Below are positions 11,401-22,550 of a stretch of DNA of 64,000 bases, in pieces. Source of the stretch: Brachypodius melanocephalos (taxonomy: Eukaryota > Chordata > Aves > Passeriformes > Pycnonotidae); contig VZSR01003807.1 of the NCBI GenBank assembly GCA_013398615.1, forward strand, positions 14,279,154-14,343,153. The letters are read 5' to 3'. Below the pieces are notes generated by a model. The model saw only the letters and a list, made by a program, of their open reading frames with translations. It ran no database searches and was not told the origin of the DNA. Position 1 is the first letter of the stretch. Every line of letters starts with the position of its first letter. Both the position numbers and the translations under genes were made by a program.

Positions 11401-14400
11401 TTTAAAATATTTAAATCATGTTCTGCATACTTTTTTTTTTATTTTATAGCTCAGAACAATGAGTCTTCAACAAGATATTGGAAAATTTTATAGAGAAAAT
11501 AATTACTATTTTTAATAAAGATGTTGCAATGTTTGAAACTTGTCTCTACAGAGATGGTAAAAATACCATCTGTCCTCTGGTTTGTGAAAGACAATAAAAA
11601 GATAATTTAATTGAAACTGGACTACAGATTTATACAGAAGAAGTAATTTCAGAAGAAATTAGACCTAGCAGGATCTTCTTTTCAGGGGAAAACATTAATT
11701 TCATTAGAAAATATCATTTTATGAAAACAGAATTTGTAAAGTGAAAAAAAAAACCCCTTGAATATTTTCACATCAATATTTTGACAGGCCTTCATCTTTC
11801 TAACCCATCTGTCTTGTATTTCAACTCAAAGTATTTTATTTTAATGCAAACTAATTATGCTTTATTCATATTTAATTTTAGTGGAAATTGTTAAAAGCAA
11901 AAATCAAAATAATGGTTTAAAATTGCCTGAAATTTTTTCTTTTTGCATAGTTTCTTTTTCATTTAATTTGGTTTTGATCTAAAATGATTTTATTATGAAT
12001 AAAGATAAAAGTTGTATCCAAAGAATTATCATAAGCATTGGGAGAACACTCTCCAAAGAATAATGAATGTTCTGCTGCATTAAAGGAACCAGAGTGAAAT
12101 ACTAACTGCTTTCTTCTTTATAATTAAAAGTGTACCTTTATGATGTTCCTTTCCTATTGTCAAACGAAGAGGCCTATGTGAAGTATAAAATAAAAATGTC
12201 TTTTTAAATGTAGTTTCTCTTTGCTGAGAATCCAAGGCAACTGCACATAAAATGATTTACTGGGTCAAGACAAAATTGAGGAAAATCAGAGCACGCCTTA
12301 GATAATTTCTAATAATTTTCAGTAAACAGCATAAAGGTAACTCAATAATCTACTTACTCCTTAGCATCTCTGATTTAATTTCTCTCTTAAGCAAGGTTCT
12401 GGGCAGTGAAGACCAAAGAGCAGCTGCATGATTCTGTGGAACTGAGGATACCTTTCCCAATAAATCTGTTAAAAACATTATGAAAAATAAAACTCTCTCT
12501 GGAATTTTCTCTAATGTCTTTGTGAGGTGAATGTGAATGGTGTGAAGAGAGTATGAGACATTACTGAAATTTATTTCTCAAAGGGCTTACAAAAGGGTTA
12601 ATATAATGTTAAATTCTTTCTTATTTATCATCAGTATAAGAGGCAGCAGAAGTGAACTACTGCCAGTATTCACCAGCACACTCTTTGACCAACAATTCTG
12701 TGGCTTGATCCTGTTCTTACAGGATCCTGTTCAAAGGAAACCTTGAAGCAAAGCACCTGAGAAGGTTCAAGAGAGGAAGCCCTTCAGTTTGTAGTTGGGC
12801 AAGCAAAACAAGAGATCTTCCATGGCACCATGGGCGTGTGTGTTTCCACGTGTGTGTGCACATATAGAGGTGCACACGGAGAACAGACACCTTTGAAACT
12901 TCCTCGTATACTTTTCTCCAGCTCAAGGCCGTTAGAAAATCACACACAGCTCACATTTCTAAGAACAATAGTTGTGTACTTCAGTTTTTCAAGAAACTAC
13001 ATTTTCTGAAATAGATTGCAGAAAGGGTCTTGGAAACAGTCCCCTAATTTCTAACTATATGTCACTAAGAGAACTATGTTAAAAGCTTACTGTGTACACT
13101 CCAATTTGCTTTCAGATAATGCTCCCCTGTTTCTAATCCTCCATTTATATCTACAATATACCCAAAACCTAAATCTCACTCTCATATCTGATGTTCCTTC
13201 TGTATTTTGTGAGGAAATAACTTCTAGCAAAGGATTGCATGGGTAGGTTTACTCTCTGGCACAGATATCATAGGATGGCACCTTGAAAATTCTAAGCTCC
13301 TGGTCTTTACCTGCTCTGGACCACATGAAATCCACTGTTTATTGTACAGAAGAAAAATGCAAAGCTTTTAGCATCTTAGCTACGTTCTTCAGAAAAAATA
13401 GCAGAAAATAATACTATTAGTATAATGCATATCCTTCCATCTCAACTGACCTCCTCTGAATTAAAATTCTTCTTTTAGCTGCTTTTATCCCAGTCATTTT
13501 TTCTCTTCCATTTACTGTGTCCTTCAGTTACTTTCCTGTATGTGTCATATTAGGCTAAATGAATTGTTCTGTGCAAAAAAAATTAGATTTTCATGCAGCA
13601 AGTGCTTCTGCCACTTGCAGTGCATAGTAAAAAATAAACAGGCAGAAAATTTATATTGAAGAGAAATCTAGTTTTATCAAGTAAATTAATTTTTCATGTT
13701 TCACTGATTATTCAAAAATAAAAGAGATGGAAAAATATCTGAATTATACAATGGCATCACTTAAAATAATGAACACAACTGAAAAAAAACTTTTCTTTTC
13801 CATTCATGCACGGTAAGTGCAAAAAATGAGAGGCTCAACATTTGTCTGAACCCTTGGAAATATCACCACATTCATAGGAATTGTTAAATTGAGCTTCATG
13901 ATGACTTTGGATTCCCTCTGGATGTGCAAATGACCTACTTCATAAATACAGAGTAACTCCTGACTTCATCACACATATCACTTCTCTTAATTCAAAAGCT
14001 GTCACTGGAGAAGCACTCACTGTGATTTTTTTGCATTTTATTTGGCTTCATAATACAGTCTGAAAGCCTTTCCTGAAGCAATTTCTAGCCGATTGCTAGA
14101 TGAGTAATTATTAAAGCAAGAGTATTGTCAGTATTGATATGTAGCCAAGGGGATCCTTACCTGATGAAGGAAAGCAGCATACGAGAGACATCATTTTTCT
14201 TGTAAAGATCTTTCAACAGATAAATAGTATTTAAACTTTGAAATATGTTCTTGGCAGATTCTCTCATCAGAGATTTTTGAACAAATCAAGATGCTGTAGG
14301 AGAACATAATAATTTTTGTAGAGTCATAATTTATGAAATGATAGGAAGGAACAACTAAAAGTTAAGTTTATCAATAAAAAGATGGTGTTAGAAGAACTTG

Positions 14401-14921
14401 AAAGAAATGTATGCTTTTCAATGCATATGTAACTGAGGAAAGGGATGTAGATAGAGAAAGGAAAAAAATTACTGTTATTATTTAAGAATATTACAAATAA
14501 ATTTGTCTTTGAAGGAGAGAAGACCCGGCTGAGTAAGCTGACAATGAAATGATAGAAACCATCAAGTACACTAGAAAATACTGTAAATGGGAAAAATCAG
14601 TCCTAACTAAACATTTTTAAGTAAACAGTCATAACATTAATAGCACTAAAATAATTGTTCTACCAAGGAAAGGCTGGTCAGGGCAGATAGTTAAACGACA
14701 ATGTCAAAAGAACCCTGAGTTAATGCTAAAGAAACAGCTCAAAAAGAATATGAATTATTAGACGTTAGCTAATAATGTCAAAACATTACTGTGTAATTGT
14801 GAATATTCAACCGAATATACTTTCTATTCTCTGTCTAAATGAGGTGATAGCAAAGCACAAAAGGCACAAAGTAGGACAGCAAGAAGACAGCTTTTGAACT
14901 TCTGGGGGGATTTGTTTTTTG
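8440..14921. other. Unique non-coding DNA
   Basis: No supported gene. Points of note: TCACGTGACC at 9775-9784, an E-box/M-box-like core (CACGTG); a pair of overlapping minus-strand frames of 120 and 90 codons between 10514 and 11015, with no recognisable family; a splice-acceptor-like pyrimidine tract ending in CAG at 10547 on the plus strand with no convincing partner donor; and a degenerate GT-rich patch at about 12835-12865. The remainder is ordinary AT-rich DNA. Confidence 0.5.
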
Positions 14922-15096
14922 TCACAGAATCACAGAATCACTAGGTTGGAAAAGACCTTCAAGATCATTGAGTCCAACCCATGCCCTGAACATCTCAAGT
15001 AAGCCATGGCACCGAGTGCCACATCCAGTCTTTTTTAAACACATCCAGGAATGACGACTCCACCACCTCCCTGGGCAGACAATTCCAGTACTTTAT
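14922..15096 (-). mobile_element. CR1 LINE 3' end, minus strand
   Basis: The plus strand starts with TCACAGAATCACAGAATCAC, the reverse complement of the CR1 terminal octamers, and then reads as the inverted CR1 3' end, including the segment around TTGGAAAAGACCTTCAAGAT. It continues into ACCACCTCCCTGGGCAGACA up to the assembly gap. The element therefore points leftward, with its 3' terminus at about 14922. Sequence is well preserved relative to the copies at 31.5 and 62.9 kb. The gap truncates it, and the missing middle may lie inside the unsequenced gap. Confidence 0.92.
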
Positions 15097-15196
15097 NNNN
15101 NNNNNNNNNNNNNNNNNNNNNNNNNNNNNNNNNNNNNNNNNNNNNNNNNNNNNNNNNNNNNNNNNNNNNNNNNNNNNNNNNNNNNNNNNNNNNNNN
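15097..15196. other. Assembly gap (100 N)
   Basis: Exactly 100 N, the usual placeholder for a gap of unknown size. Both sides are parts of a minus-strand CR1 (3' end on the left, endonuclease on the right), so the missing DNA probably includes CR1 sequence. Open frames crossing it are artefacts. Confidence 0.97.
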
Positions 15197-15445
15197 AGTA
15201 CATTTAAAAAGACTTCTCATTGATGTTCCTCCTCATTTCAGCAAATATCAAGAACTCTATAATGTCATGATTGCTATGCCCCTAGCAGCCTCCAAGCACC
15301 ACATCTCCCACTAGCCCATCTCTATTTGCAAACAACATGTCCAACATTGTTCCTTCCCTGGTAGGCTCACTCACCAGCTGTGACAAGTTGCCTTCCAGAC
15401 ACCTTTAGAGCTTCCTGGACTCTTCAAACTGGCAAGAGACCATCT
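15197..15445 (-). mobile_element. CR1 LINE ORF2 endonuclease fragment, minus strand
   Basis: On the minus strand the codons read in one frame as LSQLVSEPTREG, then LFANRDGLVGDVVLGG, then C-stop-GHSNHDIIEF, the familiar end of the apurinic-like endonuclease domain of CR1 ORF2. The expected HSDHE catalytic segment is changed to HSNHD. One stop replaces the codon before GHSN and others follow toward the gap, so the domain is dead. Upstream (higher coordinates) similarity fades near 15445. Order and orientation match the 3' end at 14922-15096, so both are probably one minus-strand insertion interrupted by the gap. Because the RT-coding middle is absent, either about 2 kb is missing in the gap or the copy carries an internal deletion. 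Confidence 0.88.
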
Positions 15446-15894
15446 CAAGATAGAAACAACAGGAATCTTTGCAAGAAGAAAAGAAGCAAGAAGAGGACAC
15501 TGAGGAGGTAATGGGAACCTCCTGCACTGTTCACCAAAATGCAAAAAGTGAGGGGTATCATAGCAGGTTTACAGGCAATGGCAGCAAATACTTACATATA
15601 GCCTACATACCTCTTGCTTCAGGATTTTTTTTGGTAGATCAGTGTATAAAGAGATCCAAAGAAAACTGAGGCCATTTCATGGAGTATAATATGTCTATAT
15701 TCCAATGGTCTGGTTACACTTTCCACAGCAGAAAGCTTTGCTTCCTACTGGTCTTCAGTCTTACACTTTCCACAGGCATCCACTTTACTGTTGACAATAA
15801 TGAGATACAGCCTATGTCTGACTTCTTGTTTGGGGTGGGGAGTTTTCTACTCCTGCATGCTGTCATCAAAGGGAGCAAAAATTCAAATCAGGAA
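15446..15894. other. Spacer between two opposed CR1 copies
   Basis: About 450 bases with no similarity I can recognise. It may be unique host DNA between two independent insertions or the decayed upstream part of one of the CR1 copies. Open frames of 66-87 codons here have no recognisable content. Confidence 0.4.
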
Positions 15895-16563
15895 AGTGGC
15901 CCAGCAGAAAAGGAGCTGTGGGTGCTGGTCAACAGCAGCTGACCATGAGCCAGCTGTGCCCAGGTGGCCAAGAAGGCCAATGGCATCCTGGCCTGGATCA
16001 GCAATGGTGTGCCCAGCAGGAACAGGGCAGGGATTGTCCCCCTGTGTTCGGCACTGGTGAGGCCACACCTCGAGTGCTGTGTTCATTTTTGGGCCCCTCA
16101 CTCCAAGAAGGACTTTAAGGTGCTGGAGCAAGTCCAGAGAAGGGCAACAGAGCTGGTGAAGATGGAGAGTGAGTCCTATGGGGAGCAAGGAGTTGAAGTT
16201 GCTCGACCTAGAGAAAAGGAGGCTCACAGGAGAGCTTATTTATCACTCTCTAAAACAACCTGGAAGGAGGTTGCAGCCAGGTAGGGTCAGCCTCTTCTCC
16301 CCAGCAACAAGTGACAGAACAAGAGGAAATGGCCTCAAGCTGTGCTAGGGGAGGTTCAGGCTCCACACCAGAAGGAATTTCTTCACTAAAAGGGTTTTCA
16401 GGCATTGGATAAAGATGCCCCAGGAGAGTGGTGAATCACCATGCCTGGAGGTGTTCAAGAAACAACTGAATGTAGCACTTAGTGCCATATTCTGTTTGAT
16501 CAAAGTTGGACTCAAAGGATGATCTCAGAAGACTTCCAAACTAAATGATTGTGTGATTCTGTA
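15895..16563 (+). mobile_element. CR1 LINE 3' portion with ORF2 C-terminus
   Basis: From about 15911 the plus strand reads ELWVLVNSS, two stops, then the ORF2 C-terminal region: KKANGILAWISN, SALVRPHLECCVHFWAPHSK and VLEQVQRRATELVK are clear (frame starting at 15964, open to 16284). This is the conserved C-terminal segment after the RT in CR1 ORF2. After 16284 comes the 3' end, with recognisable pieces such as AGGAAATGGCCTCAAGCTGT and GGAATTTCTTCACTAAAAGG. It finishes with a decayed octamer, GATTGTGTGATTCTGTA, at 16547-16563. The copy is 5'-truncated, as most CR1 copies are. It is oriented opposite to the CR1 at 14922-15445. Confidence 0.93.
15964..16284 (+). pseudogene. Decayed CR1 ORF2 C-terminus
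   Basis: A 106-codon open frame that is the relic of the C-terminal part of the CR1 ORF2 polyprotein (endonuclease plus reverse transcriptase). The part before about codon 65 is nearly in frame with the family. After it the frame is shifted relative to the expected pattern, giving an altered tail before the stop. No RT catalytic motif lies in this segment and the upstream domains are missing, so no function is expected. The methionine at 15964 is an internal codon, not a real start. Confidence 0.85.
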
Positions 16564-19559
16564 TTATTATTGGAAGTATCCTAGCCAGTAAATTTTGTAG
16601 CTAGAAAGTCTCAGAAATAGAAATTTAAAGCTCACACTCCATTAATTAGCATATAATTTAACATTTAAGAAATTATTTGATACTTAAATTCTGTCACCTG
16701 ACATGCACTGTCCTTATCTTAGCACGGTTTGTCTTCAGTGTTGTATACTCAGGACAAATTTTTGCAAGAACTGCCAGAATATCTACCCAAGTAGTTTGTA
16801 ATACAATAGAAATCCATATTGCAATGTGATTCAAAGATTTGGGCTCACTAACTGGGAAACTGCTCAGAGTTGGCTGACAAGAATTGAAAGTTTCACTGAC
16901 TTACTGCTTTGTAGAGACAATGGAACAATCATCTGGGGAAAGTATTCAGAAGCCAGGAAAAAATAAACTTTAGAATATTCTGTCAACAGTAGTTGAAAAA
17001 ATACTGGAATTTCCCTTAGTACCAGAAATTAATTTGGACTGGTACATTGAAATTCAGACTGGTCTGTGTTTAGCACTCAATCAGTTTGTTAAATCACATT
17101 TTAGATATGTCTCCATATGCCAGTCAGTTGTCACTAATAATTTGGCCAGCATGAAACATCTTGATTGTATTGTAGAAGGGAGACTGGAAACTAATTGAAG
17201 TAGAAAAAGATATTCCTTTCACTGGGGAAATAAAGAAGAAAGGAAATATTAGATTTTGTGATGTCATTTTCTGGGCTTCCAATTTTAATAAAACAGATGG
17301 TTTATAAACAAGAAAATTTGAAATGTAGCTCAAAGATTAGACTTCTACTGTCTTCTCAAAAAATTAAGGTTAACAACAATGTTAACGTTATAATAATAAT
17401 AAATTAGCCACACTCTGAAACCTTACCATAAACCAGAAATATATTATATTATGGAAAGCAGTAAAGTAGAAGTAAAATAAATTACAGAAGTAAGAACTGA
17501 TACTTATCATGTAGAAAAACTATTTTTGAGAAGCAGTACCTAGCATCCTATGAAACTCACTGTCCATGCCTAATACCAATAAAGATTCAATTTTATATGT
17601 GCACAAGGCAACAGCCTGTAATTTTCTGCTGGGTGCCTGGGAGCATGTGTGCCACTCCAGAAGCACACAGGACTTCTGCTGAATTGTCAAGTTTTGAGTT
17701 CAGCACGCTTTAAGGTGTGCCATGCTGACAGGGAAATGACACCGATTCCCAGGAGAATAGAGACTGGCTTTGGGGGCAGAAGCCACTAAAAGCTGCTACA
17801 GAAGTGCTGCTACAAGAAAAAAAGTCCTCCCAGGATTTAGAACACACTGAAAGAAGGTTTGGGCTGACATGCATTGACCCATAACTTAAGATTTAAAGGC
17901 TGAGGTAGAATGAAATTGATCTACAGTGCAAAATCCTAAACCCCACTGAAATCACTGCCTTTTGTTATTGATGTGAGCATGTATTACACTCAAAATATTG
18001 TTTATGGCCAAAGTAGAAATACACGTGTATACACAAAGTCTATAATGTACTGCTACTAGAGTAGCACTACTGTAGTGGAAATCTTCAGAATCTAGTAAAT
18101 ATTAGTCCAGATTCTGAATGGTAGAGAAAAAAACCAATAATAATACAGCTGGAATTTTTATACACACTCAAGTTGCCAGCAACTTTTCTGGGAGGAATGT
18201 AATGCTCATTCTGATAGTTTTTTGGCTTTTCTGATATTTTACTTTTACTTTTCTTTCATCTTCCTAGATTCATCTTTATTTGTTTACTACCACACTTCTA
18301 AGCCTTTTTTCTTTCTTATTTGATCTGCTCTCTGTGTTACAGCTGAATGGTCTGTATATGATGTTTTTTATACATGCTAGATACTATTTCTTTTTTCTCT
18401 TTGTGACATTTGAAACAAGTTTTGTACAATGGTACCTTTTTTTTTTTTTTTTAAACAGAGTATCAGTGACATATTTATAGCTATGGGATTTCCATTACCA
18501 AGCTCGTCTCCCCATGTCTGTGCCACATCCTGTGGCTTCACTACTCAATAAGCTTGCTGTTGTGTCAGACTTGTATTTCTCTACATTACATCATTATGTC
18601 AGAGTCATAAATATCTCATTTTACTTACAAAAATTGCTGTTTGCTGCAACCTATGTAAAACTCTGGTTGTGACGCACAAATATGGTAAGACCAAAATAAA
18701 TTAGACATAAACATCATGTCAGTTACAGAAATTATTGTCACAGCTGAAACAAGTATGACAAAGCTGTAACATGTAAAGAAAAGTCTGTACTGAGCACAGC
18801 TCTCCAGCCTCAGTCCTGAGACCTTTGAAATTCATCACAAAGCTTGTGGCCTGTTGCTGGTAATGGCAGCATCCTGTTACAGGGCTGCATGGACTCACAG
18901 TGCTGAGATACAACCCATTTTGTAGAAGTCATGGTCTAAGCAGAGTGAGATATGTTTGCAAGCAACTTTAGTAGGCACTGGCATTTTATGGTTTTTTATT
19001 TTGTGGTTTACTTAGCTATAGAAACTACTACTGCACAGAAAAGAGATTTTGCATACAAATTAAATTTTTCTTTGAGAGCTATAACAGCTCTGCAGGATTC
19101 AGGTAGCAGACTTTGTGCAGTGTTAGTGCAGAGGGGAGAAAGGAATGGACAGGTCTCTTTCAATGCTGTCACTTGCATATGACCAGTGAGAGAGCCTAAA
19201 CTCTGCAATGGCAAGCCCTGATAAAGCATTTCTCCTAAATCTGCAGCATCATGGAGTTAGCAGTGGTTATCACTGCATTATTACATCAGGTACAAAGGAG
19301 GAGTCAACCTCAGTCCAAAATCTGTCAGATTAATTTACCCTGTCAGTGCTCAGACCATTTCTTGTTCAAATTAACAAGAAGACATTTACTAGCTTCAGGT
19401 GAATTGAGGCAGTTCTCACTCAGACAATTGTAGAGATTTGCCAGCAATACTTAGAATATTTACATTTTGCACTGCCAAGGGGAGAAAGAAGGGACTCTCC
19501 TCCAGGGAGAATGGAATCCTTCCAGTTGAGTAAGGGAGTGGTTGGGTAATGTGGGTTCT
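16564..19559. other. Unique non-coding DNA
   Basis: No gene or repeat recognised. A 16-base T run lies at 18437-18452. A small perfect hairpin with a 7-bp stem sits near 18050-18065. Frames up to 76 codons are unremarkable. Confidence 0.5.
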
Positions 19560-19809
19560 GAGTAATTACATGTGAATTGTTTGCTTATCCTGCACACTTT
19601 GGAATTGATATTGTAGCTGTTACTGTTCATTTTCTTTTCTCATTGCTGTTTCCAGTAAATTGTGCTTATCTCAGCCTGTGATCTTTACCTTTTGTGCTTC
19701 CAACTGTCTTCTCCAGCCAGCTGCTGGGTGAGGACAAGGAGAGAGCAAGAAAGCAGTGCATTGTTTCAGTGGGAACGGATGAATTGGGAAATACAACTCC
19801 TAAACCACA
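19560..19809 (+). mobile_element. Probable endogenous-retrovirus LTR fragment (3' part)
   Basis: This segment resembles the 3' half of avian ERV LTRs as I recall them: a pyrimidine-rich run, then CTCATTGCTGTTTCCAGTAA, then CTTATCTCAGCCTGTGATC, then TTACCTTTTGTGCTTCCAAC, ending in CTAAACCACA near 19799-19809, where such LTRs stop at a CA. The 5' border is uncertain and could lie upstream of 19560. I see no primer-binding site, gag, pol or env next to it, so it is most likely a solo or truncated LTR. Family-level naming would need a repeat-library search. The 65-codon frame inside it is meaningless. Confidence 0.6.
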
Positions 19810-22479
19810 GGGGTATGTGGTTGCAGTACATCTCTTGGATGTTGCCTAGAAATCCTTGAACTGCAGAGATACTTGAGGCTCCTTGGCTGCTGTGGCTCTG
19901 TCAGAGGAGTATTTTGAACCTTACCAAGGAAAGGGTTAAGGTACTTTCAGACAACAAGCTGAGTATCTTTTTTTCCTCTTGAAGTTCTCTCTGCAATGAC
20001 AGATGGGATCAAGTGGCAAGGATGATGGAAACAGGAAGCCCTGGGAGACTGAAGATGCAGAAATGCTCAGCACAGCAGACATTCAATTTCTGAGATGTTA
20101 CACACAGCAGCACAGTTTGAGTTTAAAGTACACAGGGCCTACTTCTGGCAGAAAAACAAATCATGTTGGACAGAAGCAAGGTCATTCTTAATTTTGTGGA
20201 AGAATGGTGATATTAATTTTTGAAAGAGAAAAAGGGAAATAGCTGTCCTGTCAGCAATGGTAGGGAAAAAAAAAAAAAACATTGCTGAGTTAAGCTTTGT
20301 TCTCAGCATTCCTCATAAACTAAGTAAAACACTGACTTTTGAGTACTCAAAAAATTAAAGAAATTAAATAATTAATTTAATTTGATCTTCCTGCTCTTTG
20401 TTGTAGAAATTTTTCACTATTTGCTCTGAGATCGGGACTCTTGAGATGCCTCTGTATACCAGCCTCCATTGTCTGTTTAGGAGAGATGTGAGCCTTAGGT
20501 GAAATTACGTGGTACACTTTTATTCACATCTCTGACTTTGACATCTCTCTTAAACTCTGGTCTCTCAGATTTTAATCTGCCTTCAGAAGACATTTCTCAT
20601 TCCTAGCCTGGGAAAAAATCTACCTGAAATGTAAGAAAAAGTGTTTTAGAGCATTTTAAGACTTATTTTCCCAAATCTTTCAAATTGGCTAAAAAACAGT
20701 CTAATCAAAGCCTGTCCTGCCAGGAAAAGTCGTCCAATCAATTCACTATGTTTTCCAGCTAGGCTTTAGGACTCAAAACAGTGATATGCCAAACAATTTT
20801 TAAATCATGAGTTTCTCTTTTCACGGTCACTTGAAGCTGTGGCACACAGCAATACAAAAGTGCACAGCCCATTATCTTTCAAAAAAAAAAAAAGCTCCAA
20901 AGTGCTGTGCCTCAAATGGAAACGATTTGGCCATTTGTAAAGCTCTACTTTTAGTGCAAGGAATGGAACATGGGATTTGGATTGCTTCATATGCCACAAA
21001 CTATCCTGTTTGATGGTAAGTCCCCCCTAAATTTCTCCTATTTTTGGTTTTTTTCCAAAAGAGGAAGGCTGTAGAAGTTAAATCCTGGATTACTCTCACC
21101 AGGGCGAAAATCTTCAGTACCATCCTGCAGCCCTTTGTTTCTAAAAACAAGTTATGTTGCTGGAAAAGAACAGGAAGCTGCATTTTTAGGCAAACTCTTT
21201 TGAATCTTACCCTTTGGGATACGACTAGGTTCTGTCTAGAATAAGGAAGAATCTTGTTTTCTCCTGTATAAATGTGGCCTGTGGCACTTCTAGTGACTTT
21301 TACTACGTGTCTTTCTCAACTGATAGAGTGAGACTAACTGGCCAGGGCTTTGATGTGAATCTGCCTCTCCTACCACGGTTTCCAGAGAAAGTCTAAAGGT
21401 CTTTAACTACAAAAAAAGCCAAATTATATTATATGAGCAACAGAACACTTTTCACATAGCAAAAGCTCAAAGTAAGGAAGGTAAAATGGAAATTAAAGTT
21501 ATTAAACTTCATGCTGTGGAAAATGCTGTTAAACCTCTCCATCCCAAAACAAACTGCATATCCTTGCCTCCAGGGTGTTACACAGAGGCTCCCACACGGC
21601 AGCAAACTCCTACCTAGGGAACTTCTTTCACAGTGTTTTCCTTTCCATCCCTGACACTGAGCTTACATAGACACATCAAACAACTCTTGGAAATATTCCT
21701 GACCCCTGTAAGTCACTGATTTGCACAGCCAAGCTTTCAGATCAGTCACTGACTGTGCTTGGTGTCAACCAAGGCCACCCCTGAAAAACCCTGGGTGTAC
21801 TTTCAGAGATAGCACAACTGAAGACCATTCCCAAAACATGCGCTGGACCCAGGCAGCACATTGCAGAAGGTCAGAGGGTCTCAAAGTGCAGACAAGGGCT
21901 GCTCCATGCCAGCTGAATGCAGTACCAGAGAATGGTATGGCTAACATCAACACAGGCTTAATCTCTCCAGAGACTCTGAAGTCTCTGCAGAGCCTCTAAG
22001 CCTTAGCAGGAGCAGCATCCAGGGCAATCTCTCTCTCCAGGCACAGTGCTTCCAGCACAGTTATATTTTTTGAAATTGACCCATCAATGTAGTGGACAAA
22101 AATATGCAATTGCTGGGGTTTTTTAAAAAATTTGTATATAAAATTGAGGTGGATAATGAGTAGTGTGGGTCAATTCTGTAACAGGGAATCTCTGTGGTGC
22201 ATACTTCACTTACCCAGACTAACCCTGGGTGTTCATTATGCATAACTGAGCATTTTCTCTCAGGTTTGGTAGGCATTTTGTGAAGAAGGAGAGATAGAAG
22301 AATCATTGCTCTATCAGACATGATTTCCCCACTGGGATCATCTCACCATAGCCATGAAGAAGCCTAAGGCACTCATTGTGCTTAGAACTGCTATTACCTC
22401 TATCTACAGCAATTTGAGAACTGAGACATCTGGCTTAAATAAATCTTTAGATATTATGAAATATTTGTGTGAGACTTAT
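19810..22479. other. Unique non-coding DNA
   Basis: No gene supported. A-runs lie at 20266-20279 and 20881-20892. The block at about 21590-22050 is a little GC-richer, with an open frame of 92 codons (21721-21999) that I do not recognise. No known repeat seen. Confidence 0.45.
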
Positions 22480-22550
22480 TGACCTGTGGTATATAGAAGG
22501 TCAGACTAGATGATAAGATGTTGTCATCTGTCTCTTCCTTCAGCAAAGCT
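22480..22550 (+). mobile_element. Possible ancient CR1 3' tail
   Basis: AGAAGGTCAGACTAGATGAT and the following bases resemble the 3' end of older CR1/L3-type elements, where a GGTCAGACTAGATGATC-like string precedes the terminus. Upstream sequence is too diverged to recognise. Short match, so only tentative. Confidence 0.4.

Noticed and set aside
12835..12880. Possible GT microsatellite
   Set aside because: Only two short interrupted runs, too degenerate to call.
15035..15314. Open frames running through the N gap on both strands
   Set aside because: The N stretch is a placeholder; the joined frames do not exist.
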